A DNA stretch of 64,000 nucleotides from Gracilariopsis chorda (taxonomy: Eukaryota > Rhodophyta > Florideophyceae > Gracilariales > Gracilariaceae): assembly GCA_003194525.1 (NCBI GenBank), contig NBIV01000030.1, positions 372,001 to 436,000 of the forward strand. The letters run 5' to 3'. The translations under genes and the position numbers were made by a program. This document shows positions 18,722-28,899 of this stretch, piece after piece. Below the pieces are notes generated by a model, which saw only the letters and a program-made list of their open reading frames with translations, did not search any database and was not told where the DNA came from. The first letter of the stretch is position 1, and every line of letters begins with the position of its first letter.

Positions 18722-20677
18722 TCACAGTGCCAGGGGTGCGGTGAATATCATGATACATGTGACGAAAAAGAATTTGTAGTGACAGCATTAGGTGCAATTG
18801 AGAAACAAGAATTGTGCAGAAGCAACTCTTACTGCGCTAATTGGAGTACTTCAAGTTTTTTGTACCTGTGGAAGAATCAGCTTATCTGCCGAACGTACGC
18901 ACAGAAACAAGAACTCGGTCTTTTCAATCTCTTCCTCTATAACTTTTATCTGGAATGCGTACGTTCTTGGACTAGTAATGAGTTGCTTCGAAGGGGCAAG
19001 CGGCGCAAGCCCCTTTGCATGGACGAGTTACAAGCGTATTTAGGCCTGGAATTGGCTACATCGGTTTATAGAGTCAACCGACTTCGCGACTATTGGAACA
19101 CATCAGGGTTACTCGGCATTTCATTCTATCAAAAGACGATGAGCCGAGATACATTTCTCAATATTTGTGCCGCACTCCAGTTATATGCAACGTACAATCC
19201 AGAGGTAGCTGTGGTAGACCCTTTGTGGCACAGCCAACAAAATTTTGAACACTTTGCACGAAACTCAGCAACATTAGCGGTTCCAGTTGGCGTTAGTTCT
19301 CTTGATGAAAACACCGTACGTTGTAAAAGACGTACTTCTGCATGGTCCTATATGAAAAGAAAGCCTGTGAAGTTTGGTATACGATTCTAAACGGTAGTGG
19401 GCTGGTCACATGCGTACATTCACAGTTTCCAGGGTAATGATTCAGGAAATAGATCAGGGCAAACACCAGTAACTCGCTACACAAATGTATTTAGGAATTT
19501 GAGAGGATCAGTGGAAAAGACTATTGATGGGACTCTGGTACAGAAGGGCTCTCATTTCGCACTCTCGTGCACGCAAATGGCCCATCAGATGCTGTTATTA
19601 TCAAGACCTGAGCGTGGGCGGCTCATGGTAATGGACAACTTCTATACTAGACATGTACTTGCGAGGCAGTTATTCCGTCTGAGTGATTCTGAATGCAAAG
19701 TTTTGGGGACTGTTCGATTTACGAATGTCGATGGCCCAAACCGTCCGGCACTAAAAGAGGCCATCAATCAGCTCAGAACGGCGAATAGAGGTGATTGGCG
19801 TCTAGTTCAAGTATACCAGAAAGAAGAAGAAACAAATGAAGCGCCGTCGGTGGCGGAGAATTGTGGTTTCATTGTTTTTAAGGACAGAGCAGTTGTTACC
19901 TTGTACACGAATGATCTAGCGAAGACACCTTCTTGTCGTATACAAATGCCAGATACACATGCAGTCAGATGTGTGCATGGTCTTGCTTCCTTGAATAGAT
20001 GGACTGGTGAAAAACCATTACGACGAACAACACTCTATGTTCCTTCGATCATTGTGGCATATAATCTTTTTATGAATAGTGTCGATAGGTTTGATCAGTA
20101 TAGATCAACATCGGCTACTGTTCGTGAGGAACGCCGTGTGACGATGAGTATGCTTACATTTGTTCTGAATGCAAGTATTATCAATGCCCATGCTTTACTG
20201 AAAGCTATTAGATCCGAAAGGGAAAGTATAATTGACGTTGGTCTCATGAAGCAGAGAATAATTCTTTCTCTCGTTGCTGATCACCTAAAGTAAAAGCAGG
20301 AGAGAACTTCTCTTTATTCATTAGAAGAACAGACGGGTATTTCTACCGATACTTCTTCATGTGGGTCCAATACTATCCATTCGCACATACTGCTCGAGAC
20401 AGAAGGCCGCAAGAGTGTTCACTGCTATCTCTGCAAACTGCTATGCACGCAAGGAAAAGGGACGTATACAATGTTTTCGTGCATCGAATTTAAGCATGGC
20501 TTCCATGTCAACTGCTTTGGATTCTACCTTTTCAGTGAGCGTTTCCAAGAGAGGCGCCCTGACGTCTTTTACGTCGTCGAAAACGCTAAATGCAGTGCAA
20601 TTTCCAAAGGCCGTAGAGTGCGTCGTAACACAGTGACTTCAACTATTTGGAGCGCAAAAATGTTTCACAACAAGTAA
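18722..20677 (+). pseudogene. piggyBac transposase, full-length frame with two in-frame stops
   Basis: One reading frame runs from about 18722 to 20677, interrupted by TAA at 19388-19390 and TAA at 20291-20293. It contains the DDE_Tnp_1_7 core: the first Asp in SLDENTVRCKRR, then KPVKFGIRF just before the first stop, the second Asp in LMVMDNFYT and the third in SVDRFDQY. After the second stop the frame continues as a Cys/His-rich tail (SVHCYLCKLLC, then TMFSCIEFKHGFHVNC), the C-terminal zinc-binding region typical of piggyBac. The frame is otherwise open with no frameshift, so the decay is recent. The first codon read by an ORF finder at 18779 is GTG, not ATG; the true start may lie in an upstream exon. 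No terminal repeats were recognised. Confidence 0.82.
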
Positions 20678-20678
20678 A

Positions 20679-21127
20679 CTAGCTTTCCTTGAATCCCATA
20701 TAGGCTCCCTTTGCATCCGGGCAGACATTTCTCACGCCCTCCATCGCACAATGCGGAACCTGGATGCGTCTACCCCTCCACAGAAATCCGTATCTCTCGT
20801 AAATGAAAGTCCTATACGCGCTCTTGCGTGCTTCGTTGTTTCTACCTAAGTCCTTTTCCATGACCGGGTAATCACTGGCAACCTTTTCGATAACGGAAGG
20901 ACCAACTTGCATCCAATAGCACGGGTACCGCCACAATGTACGCAAACAATATCCTCGTTATACTCTGTGATCTTCGCAATTCGCGGCGATATGGGTTGCA
21001 TTGGTTCGTTTGTCAAAGGTTTTGTGGAAACGAGCAAATTGGTTTTAGAGCCAGCCGATGTTTCAGATATATGATCAGAAAGATTTGAGTCACGGGATAG
21101 ACTGCAAGTGCGTGTTTCTTGAGGCAT
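20679..21127 (-). pseudogene. P2X7 C-terminal-type zinc domain (P2RX7_C-like), one frameshift
   Basis: Two overlapping minus-strand frames form one gene. The upstream frame (20846-21127) gives a Ser/Thr-rich N-terminus and a CxxC pair (IVCVHCGG). The downstream frame (20679-20945) continues with CYWMQVGPSVIEKV and KSAYRTFIYERYG, then VPHCAMEGVRNVCPDAKGA and YMGFK. This matches the cytoplasmic tail of the animal P2X7 receptor (AYRxxxxxRxG, PSCCxWxIRxxFP, GxYxGFK), a Cys-rich zinc-binding module. No channel part is present. The two frames meet near 20,930 and differ by one base. It lies tail to tail with the piggyBac gene, 1 bp apart, inside the transposon block, so it may be a transposon passenger. 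Cellular role is unknown. Confidence 0.6.
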
Positions 21128-21418
21128 AGATTGTATGCTGTTCAGAAGGTTGTGTCACGGTGAAGGGCCGGATATTGCCGGTTCAGGTGCAGAATTGTGT
21201 TCCTGTGTCGCAGATGGCACTAAGCGTTGCATTGTGATCTTTCGAGAGTAAAGTAGTGCTCTCAAATCCCTGGAAAGTAGAGAACAATACGTTTAGATCC
21301 GTTGCTGTCTTTTGTGTTCCCTGAAGACGACGAGTCACCCGACAGACGTTCTACCGTGATATTGGGCGCTTGACATGTCCAGGAACAAGATGTGCCTGAA
21401 AAGGACGGTCGCGCAATG

Positions 21419-22797
21419 CTAATCTGCCATTGCAGCCAACCAAACGAAGGCTCTTGTTGTGTTTCTATTGGAAATTCTTATGTCTACCACGCTAGTCATT
21501 ATTTTTTCCGGTTCAAAAGGGTTAAACTGCTTAAAACCTTGATACACGTCCCTTATCATACAACCCCACACATTTTCAATTAAATTCAAGTCCGGACTAT
21601 GAGACTGCGATTGTAAAACATCAACTTCTTGCGTACAACCCACTCTTTTGTAAGCTTAGAACGACGGATAGATGCAGCATCGTGTACTGAAGTCCAACTT
21701 TTACCTACGGTTTCTGCAGCAAAAGGTAAAAAATTCTCTTCAAGTAGTTTCACATAGTCCGTAGAGTTCTTGTTACCATTCAAGTCCACTATTTGCAGCG
21801 CATCATAGTAAGAAGTAGCTCTCCAAAGCATGACCGATCCATCTCCCATATTCCGTTTAGAAAACCATCTTGGTTCGGTACGTAAATCGTGCCAATACAT
21901 GCATTTCCCAACGGGGCCGTTCAAAGTGTACTTCGTCTCATCCATAAAAATAACTCTTTTCCAATCGATAGTTTCAGATTAAAGGTACTTTTTAGTAAAC
22001 TCCATCCGTTTAATTTTGTGTGCTGTCTTCATGTAAGGGCCTTTCATCATTTTTTTGTACTTCAGGTGTGGAACTTTGTGAAGTATCTGCTGTACTCGAC
22101 GAGTTGTTACGGGGAGTTGCATGTCTCGACGAATATCATTTGCACTGATATACTTTATTAGCAAACTTATATATATTTATAAAATAGAATTAAGTTTAAT
22201 AACCCAATTTAGCTTTGAAAATTAATCACCAAATAATTGGAAGCTGTTGAAAGAAATGAATATTACTACTTTCAGGATGTACAGTTACATCATGTCATCA
22301 TGCTATCGTTTCAGGAGCATCAGTAAAAAACCCTGTACTGTTCTATACTTATTAAACGTCAAAGTTGAAAAAATAGTAAAAAATGGAGAAAAACATTATT
22401 ATGGAGTTCTCCGGTTAGAGCTTTACGAACTATCCGTCGTTTTGTGTTTTTTCGTAAGCTTTCGGTTATGAGCTCGCGAATACTTTCGGCTGGATTTGTT
22501 GAAGTTGTTTAAGACATTTTGCACGACTACCTTAGAGTGGTTGATAGCCTCTATAATGTCTTTTTGGCTGACTTGCTCGTGATTTAGAGCTAAACTGATG
22601 CCTTTTTTCATCTCTGTAAGGACTTTGCCACGAGGCATTTTTTGCAACTGTTTTTTTAGACGTTTTTTGTTTGGAACTGTGAAACCGTTTGGTGTCGTTC
22701 TAGTAGGCGCGGTTTCATTTACAAATGGCAAAAAAGGGCGCCAAAGTACAGTAAACAAGTGTTTGGATTTATTGATTTTCGTGGATCTATTTCGCAT
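21419..22797 (-). pseudogene. Tc1-like element remnant, transposase in pieces
   Basis: On the minus strand, 22797-22423 holds an N-terminal part (MPRGKVLTEMKKGISLALNH, then a helix-turn-helix). 22161-21979 has the linker (TTRRVQQILHKVPHLKYKKM). 21945-21586 has the catalytic part (MDETKYTLNGPVGKCMYWHD, then VHDAASIRRSKLTKEW). 21643-21419 has SPDLNLIENVWG with the catalytic Glu. Frameshifts and stops separate the pieces, and about 260 bp of AT-rich sequence lies between the helix-turn-helix and the linker. The N-terminus is close to that of the remnant at 30854-32105, so they are one family, distinct from the intact element at 16675. Confidence 0.8.
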
Positions 22798-22920
22798 TTC
22801 ACATTGTGTAGTCTACATAAGTTCTTAGTAGGGTCTAATCTGCACTTTTGGCCTTCTTGGTGCCGTTAACTGTAATAGTCTTTACTGTCAGACGCACTAC
22901 TCCGCCGTCGATCAGCCTTA

Positions 22921-22975
22921 CCTTTCACGAGCAAGGCCGGTGGCTTGGTGGATTTATTTGAATTTCGGGGACTGT
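22921..22975 (-). repeat. Third, inverted copy of the GGCCTTGCTC hairpin motif
   Basis: The reverse complement reads CCCCGAAATTCAAATAAATC, then CACCAAGCCACCGGCCTTGC and TCGTGAAAGG. It matches the tandem units at 16171-16320 in opposite orientation, 6.6 kb away, bracketing the DNA-transposon cluster. Confidence 0.75.
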
Positions 22976-23429
22976 ATAGAGAGACTGGTGTAGTTTACGG
23001 AACCGAAAAGGCAAAGCATTCAACTTAAACTATAGAAAACGCTTGTACACATTTTGTATGTGAAGTATAAAATAGATCTGAAAGCAACAAAATGGCTTGC
23101 CTCCCCCTTCGGATGGGAAGGGGGGAGGGGCCGGCTTTTATTAACTCTGGCCCTCTGGCGAGACCGTCGGAGGGCCAATCAGACGTCTTCATAGAGACTG
23201 GCGTGCGATGCACGCCGGTCAAGTATGTATAGGTGGACAGCCTCTACAGTCCGGCTCCCAAGCAGCCCCCACGGGCGGCTATATCAGCGCACTTTTCTTC
23301 CTTTTGCTTTCCTCCTCTTTCCCGTCATCCCGACATCATTTGGCGTTCTTACCTCGCCCCAACGCGCCACTGTCGCGCTGCCTGCTCCGTCTCACTGCTG
23401 CTACTTTGCAGCACTCTTTCTGCTTCTGC
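22976..23429. other. Non-coding stretch with TATA-like sites
   Basis: No gene is recognised. TATAAAATAG occurs at about 23066 and GGCTATATCAGCGC near 23279, followed by a pyrimidine-rich run (23300-23332). A GC-rich hairpin (CTCCCCCTTC/GAAGGGGGAG) lies near 23100-23127. The stretch could be a decayed LTR or promoter for the ORFs at 23826 onward; neither is proven. Confidence 0.4.
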
Positions 23430-23605
23430 CTTGCGCCGTGCGCCCTGCGCTCTGCGCCCTACACTCGTTTCCGCTCTGCGCCGTGCGCCCTGCGCTCTGC
23501 GCCCCGCACCACATCCGTCTCCATTCTGCGCTCTGCGCCCAGCGCCCCGGTGCTACATCCGTCTCCGCTCTGCGCTCTGCGCCCTGCGCCCTGGCGCTAC
23601 CACCT
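23430..23605 (+). repeat. GC-rich minisatellite-like array of GCGCYCTGCGCTCT units
   Basis: About a dozen degenerate copies of a 9-nt word close to CTGCGCCCT are arranged in larger blocks that also share ACATCCGTCTCC. The array encodes Ala/Arg/Pro low complexity in all frames. It lies 220 bp upstream of the ORF at 23826. Confidence 0.8.
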
Positions 23606-23825
23606 TCCGGCTCAACATTGGGGTCAGCGCACACATCTTCCTGAACCAGGCTTCGGAAACGGTTACTTCGTCCAGCGGTTACTTATCCTTGTTAGTAAAT
23701 GTTACTGTAAGCTCACTGTAAGCCATGTTTGCATTTATTGAGACGTACAAAAGTGGGGTTTCAGTCCCCTAGTATACTTTTAATACAAGCTGACTTGTAG
23801 TATTCAAGTAACCAAGAGAACCAAA

Positions 23826-24074
23826 ATGGCTCGTACGAAGCCCACAGCTAAGAAGACGATATGCGAAGCCCCTCCAAATCATCATATTGGTACAAAAGCT
23901 ATAAAAGCTATTCCATTCAACCCCAGAGATAATCTTCTCTTGAAGTTCTCTCGACGTGGTGATGTGGAGAACGTGAAGATTCTGGACAGCCGGGTAGGGC
24001 TACGTCAATTCGTTATCCGTTGCTCCAACGGTGATGAAGGTCAGTTCACAAGAGAAGAGTTCTGGCATTTCTAG
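23826..24074 (+). CDS. Small protein with a histone H3 tail-like N-terminus
   Basis: The 82-residue frame starts at an ATG in good context (CCAAAATGG). Its first residues after Met, ARTKPTAKKT, closely copy the histone H3 tail (ARTKQTARKS). The match reappears at TKA, residues 22-24 of both proteins. The H3 globular domain is absent; residues 30-82 (DNLLLKFSRRGDVENVKI, then QFVIRCSNGDEGQF) are a compact beta-rich sequence I do not recognise. It lies beyond the integrase end of gypsy 1 and in the opposite orientation, followed by more plus-strand open frames. It may be an accessory gene of a retroelement or an independent gene. Confidence 0.5.
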   Translation: MARTKPTAKKTICEAPPNHHIGTKAIKAIPFNPRDNLLLKFSRRGDVENVKILDSRVGLRQFVIRCSNGDEGQFTREEFWHF

Positions 24075-24088
24075 GTCTGCATCTTCTT

Positions 24089-24631
24089 ATGTTCCTGGAA
24101 GTTTCTCCATGGAAGGAGCTTTCTTTCAATGATATTTATCGTTTGAGGCTGATACTTTCCGTTAAGGACAATGTCGATTATGGCACGCTTGAGGGATACT
24201 CTTGGGTAATCGAGAAAATAGTATTGAAACATGGATACTATTATGGTGTGGACGAAACTACTCACCGCGAACACGCCATTGATCTGTATACCCTTCTAAT
24301 TTTCGGTACCCCTTCCAACGCATCGATGTTCCATTCCGTGACCGAATCTGGAAACTTCAGGTTTGGCATGGATAATCGAATCATGGCAATTTCCGAAGTG
24401 GATGGGTGGTGCTTCAAGAACCAAGGACGTTATCTACGAATGTCTACTGGCCTTTCTCAAGAACCCAATCCCAGCCTTAGGGATTACGAGCTACCTCACG
24501 TGCAGCCCATTCGCTTCCGGGACGAGACTGGTTTATTTTTCCCGCAGCGTTATGCAATGGGCTGCATGCTCTCCACGCTTCTGTTTTCCGTGAATACTGG
24601 AAAGGTTCCGAGGTTATCAGAATGCCTTTGA
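24089..24631 (+). CDS. Unrecognised ORF, 180 residues, next to the H3-tail-like ORF
   Basis: This frame begins 15 bp after the previous stop. The sequence has normal protein composition with many aromatic residues (GYSWVIEKIVLKHGYYYGVD, FRDETGLFFPQRYAMGCM) and no low complexity, so it was probably coding. I recognise no domain. Its strand is opposite to the gypsy 1 gag-pol genes to the right. It could be a continuation of the same ancestral gene as 23826-24074; I do not join them. Confidence 0.4.
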   Translation: MFLEVSPWKELSFNDIYRLRLILSVKDNVDYGTLEGYSWVIEKIVLKHGYYYGVDETTHREHAIDLYTLLIFGTPSNASMFHSVTESGNFRFGMDNRIMAISEVDGWCFKNQGRYLRMSTGLSQEPNPSLRDYELPHVQPIRFRDETGLFFPQRYAMGCMLSTLLFSVNTGKVPRLSECL

Positions 24632-24817
24632 CCATTTTGGTATCCCTGGCCCCCGGATTCGAGATCTCCGTGATCTACAAAAACACCTTTCTCAGCGTAG
24701 TGCAAACCTTCAAAACGTTCATGGACATAGTCACTCGATTCGTCTCACAGATTTTGTTTATCTTCCTCCTGGAGTCCATCCTCTCACCCTGCAAGGAACT
24801 GGAGCGTCTACCACACT

Positions 24818-25066
24818 TTGGCAATCGATACTGATCATGGTCATATTCTTGACTGTATGGAGCCATACAGATTGGTGCTTTGCCCACATTCCCTGCAGAG
24901 AGGCGTTGGTAGTGGTTCTGAGTTTCTTGAAGTTGCAGAAATCCAGCAACTAGTCTTGACTCCCCATGTTTCTTCTAAACGTCCACGTCATCGTAATGAT
25001 AACCACACTAAGCGTCGCCGTAGGCATGCGTCACATTGTGCGGAGGAAGGTATAGTCCTCGATTAG
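24818..25066 (+). CDS. Unrecognised ORF with basic C-terminus
   Basis: This 82-residue frame ends in a strongly basic stretch (SSKRPRHRNDNHTKRRRRH) that resembles a nuclear localisation signal. It closes the run of plus-strand frames that starts at 23826 and ends about 160 bp before the gypsy 1 integrase end, tail to tail. It may be the last part of the same decayed gene. Weakly supported as an independent gene. Confidence 0.3.
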   Translation: MAIDTDHGHILDCMEPYRLVLCPHSLQRGVGSGSEFLEVAEIQQLVLTPHVSSKRPRHRNDNHTKRRRRHASHCAEEGIVLD

Positions 25067-25461
25067 GTTTTTCATCAAGGGCTAGTCCTTCAACCCCTAT
25101 GGATTGATTCAATAAACTGCGCACAAACGGCATACATGCATCTGCTTTCCTAAGCTCATATATCAAGATTTTATACTATACTTGTTCAGCCAATTACGCA
25201 TCCGTGCTCCAATTCCTTTCAGTTTTCCAGAATCGTTGGTCTTCTTACATATGGGACCAAACCTCGAGCATGAATAGAACTCCTGCTTATCTTTCCATGC
25301 CTTGACCTTAGAGTATGAGCAGGATGCTTAGCTCTAATGATTGTACAAGGACCATAGAACTTGGATGTAAACGGGGGCCAATTCTTGGCTTTCTTCATAC
25401 TTGCTCCTCGAGCTACTATTACTTCGTTTCCTACCTGAAAGACTTTATCCTTAGCAGCTCG

Positions 25462-26580
25462 CTAGGAGTTTGCGTGCTTCAGGGCTGGCGTAGCCCTTTG
25501 TCGCAAGGCAGACTCTAATTCCACCCCACGATGTAAGTCGCCACCGCTTATGACGAGAGCGGACGTGTCATCTCGTGACATGCGTGGGGGAACACCATAC
25601 AGCAATTCCAATGGAGAAGGCCGATTCCTCAGATTACGGCCCCTGTATCCATACAGTACCTTCTGTAGAACTTCATCCCAAGGCTCTTGGCACTTTAAGA
25701 TGTTCTTTGTCATGGACTTCTTTAGAATGCCAATCATTCGTTCAGCTCTGCCATTCGACATTTGTGCATACGCCATCACCGTCTTCCAGGTGATGCCGTG
25801 GCGTTTCTTGAATACTGACAGAGCATGTGCAGTGAAACTAGTGGCCTTATCAGAGATCAAAACGCAAGGTGGGCCGAATGGGGTCACGATCTCTTCCTTA
25901 AGAAATTCAACCACTTCTTTTGCGGTGGATGTCGGTGTGGCTTTCGCAATCAGCCAACCTGTTACATGTTCTACTCCCACCAACATGAATCGATTCTTCC
26001 GGACTGTCTTGGGCAGAAGCCGCGCAAAGTCGATAGAAAACGTATGAGATGAGCCCGTTAAGGGGTATCGGAGGGTAGTTCGATACGTCGGAACATGCTT
26101 TGCTGACTGGCACCCATCACAACTTTTCACATACTCCGCAACATGCTTATATACCTCTGGCCACCAGTAACGTTCTAGCACAAATTGTGTGGTACTATTA
26201 ACGTCCCAGTGTCCAATATCGTCATGAAAACTCCTTAAGATCTGTAGTCGCTTTCCTATCCCGAGTATCACCAAGAGCCCTTTCTTCGTCCTACGAAAGA
26301 GTCTTTCGTTCCACACCATATAATTCTTAGCGTACCTCTTGCTCTTGCGACGTGCAAGGGGATCTTTAGATCTCAATATCAATCCCAAGTTGTAGTTCCC
26401 TGTATCAACAAGGAATTGCTCTAAATTTTCGAATATCGGTTCTTCCGAAGAAACTCCCATAACGGTTTCATCTTTGTTTTGATCTGGAGATACTGCTATG
26501 CACGACAAGTAATCTACAACACGATTACTTGCCCCCGGCCTGTACTTTATCTCAAACTCATATTCCGAAAGAAAATCCAT
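25462..26580 (-). pseudogene. Gypsy 1 integrase region
   Basis: It carries the end of RNase H and a zinc-binding start (CDGCQSAK), then the DDE core with Asp in SIDFARLLP, Asp in LISDKATSF and Glu in NGRAERMIG. C-terminal integrase sequence extends to about 25230. No chromodomain was recognised. Part of a fossil element. Confidence 0.85.
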
Positions 26581-28245
26581 TCATCTTGCAAGTCTCCAGT
26601 GGATATCCCGTTTTCTGAACACATACTGCAAGGCCTGATGATCAGTAATGAGTGTGAATGGGAGAGAAGATAGCAAATAAACACGAAACTTTTTCAGCGC
26701 AAAGATGACGGCTAACGCTTCCCGTTCACAGGCTGAATAACGTTTCTCAGTGGCGGCCATCGTACGACAAGCAAACTGTACTGGATGTAGCTTGCCTTCT
26801 TTCTTCTGAGAAAGGACTGCCCCTAGGGAAACACTGGATGCATCTGTTTCGACTATGAAAGGTTCATCAAAGTCAGGAAACCCTAGCACAGGGGGTTTCA
26901 CCAGCTTCGCTTTGAGACATAGGAAAGCTTTTTCCATTTGTTGGGTCCGGCGCCACTTTTTCTCTGGTGATGTGGCCTCATGCAGGGCAGCAGATGCTTC
27001 AGCAAACATAGGTATAAATCGTCGATAGTAACTGGCCAAACCAAGAAAACTTCTTAGCTCCGTCGCGGAGGTAGGGTGTGGGGCTTCCTGTATAGCTTTA
27101 CTCTTCTCTGGGTCCGTCGCGTGTCCCATCTTGTCGATGATGTGTCCCAAAATCTTCACTAGAGGCTGCGCAAAAGTACACTTAGTCAGCTTAATCTTCA
27201 ACCCGTGTGACGCAATCTTGTCAATTACTTTTTCGCAATGCATCAGATGATCCTCTATATTGTCGGAGGAGATTACAACGTCATCTAAGTAGACACGGAC
27301 GAAGGATAAGTCTTTCAGGACGGCGTCCATCATTCTTTGAAATGTGGCAGGTGCATTCATCAATCCGAATAGCATGACTTCAAACTTGAATGTACCGAAT
27401 CTGCAGATAAGAGTCGTCATCTCTTTGCACTCCTCGGCCATCTTCACTTGCTAATATCTTGAAAACAAATCTATAGTTGTGAATAATGAGGATCCACGAA
27501 GGTCATCAAATACTTCTTCTATGCCTGGTAATGGCCATCGATCGGACTTCATTTTGGCATTCAACGCGCGGTAATCCATGCAAAATCTCGGGCTTTCATC
27601 CTTCTTTGTCGCGATCACAATAGGCAACGACCAGGCAAAGTTTGCTGGTGTGATGATTCCTGCATGGAGCATTTTGTCAATCTCACTCCTTACCAAATCG
27701 TTATGTAGCGGTGGGAGACGTCTTGCCCTGAACGTTAGAGGTTCTGGATCCTTTAGCTCGAAAGAATGCTTGACAGGGACATCAGCAGGTTTGAGGTCCT
27801 CCAAGAACCAAACAACGGCCTTCGAGTCTATAAGAGTTGAGGAGAGCTGCCTCTGTGCCCGTTCCGAAAGATGCTTGACCTTTGTCGCGAGTAATGCCGA
27901 TTTTAGGTCTTCTTCCTCTTCGTTCAGGATTAGCACATGTACTTCCTCTCCCTCAATATCATTATCTTCATCTTCTTCTAATAGCAGGTTATTGTGCCCT
28001 TCCCTTTCATCGTCACCATTCATTGTCCAATGTGATATGATCTCCTTTGCTCGAGCCACAACCAGCTCTTGGTCCTCATCACTTTCAGTGCTGGAAGACG
28101 CTCGATAGATTTCTGAGTCTGAGGTGAAATCCTCACTTTCAGTCTTGGATCCTTCCAAATCAGGGATGCGTTCATCATACTCGAGATCTAATACGGATTC
28201 CTTTTCTTCTATAGTCACGGTCACGGTATGATTTCCCATGTCCAT
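26581..28245 (-). pseudogene. Gypsy 1 reverse transcriptase and RNase H region
   Basis: The region shows FCMDYRALN and the YLDD catalytic box (VYLDDVVIS). It then has the RT thumb/connection (LRSFLGLASYYRRFIP) and the RNase H start (FIVETDASSVSLGAVLSQ). The upstream part is acidic, as in many gypsy linkers. Typical Ty3/gypsy order and spacing; fossil. Confidence 0.88.
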
Positions 28246-28262
28246 GCAAGCTTGAATGTTCT

Positions 28263-28862
28263 CTAAGGTCGGGAACCGATAATCACGTCCACCGGTGGTT
28301 CATCCACGATCAGAAAGTTTAAAAAGGTCTTCCATTCACTGAAGAATACAGGAACGTCTTTGACGACGCCTCGTACTACACTCGAGCTTCCATCGGCAAC
28401 TTTAATCTTCCTCGTGGTTGCTTCCGGGAAGAGCGTAAGTTCTTCCCTCAGAGAACTGGAGAGAAGGTTTTGCATTGCTCCTGAGTCTAGCAGTGCGTTG
28501 AATTTAGTTCCGAATAGCTTCAACTTCACAACTTTCAATCTTCTGATACCTCCAGGCCTATGCGCGACAGCAACCTTCTGACTTCTAGCGTTCCTCACAA
28601 ACAGTTTTTGAATCTGTCTTTTTGTCTCTTCCGCATCTCCACCGCGAAGCTGGCCAAACTTGAGACCACATGAAGCATTTGCCAGCTCAATAAGTACATT
28701 ATACCTCCCCATAAAGTCTGAAATTCCATCTTTTTGGGCCCTCTGGGACTTCTTTTGGGCCGGTTTGCGAATTTTGGGCTTAACGCTCTTTCGGCTTGGT
28801 AGACCTTTCGTCAGGTCAATGTCAGGGCCGGATTGAGGGTTCAGCAACTCCCTCACGGCCAT
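28263..28862 (-). pseudogene. Gypsy 1 aspartic protease region
   Basis: A retropepsin-like active site is visible as FNALLDSGAMQNLLS, followed by VDVIIGSRP. The N-terminal part is basic (KPKIRKPAQKKSQRAQK). It is directly upstream of the reverse transcriptase on the same strand. Confidence 0.78.
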
Positions 28863-28899
28863 CCTTCTCGTCTTGGGCTGCTTTGGCAGTGCCCTGCCT

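Noticed and set aside
23208-23741. Three overlapping Ala/Arg/Pro/Ser-rich frames in the GC repeat
   Set aside because: All are translations of the minisatellite in different frames, with no domain.
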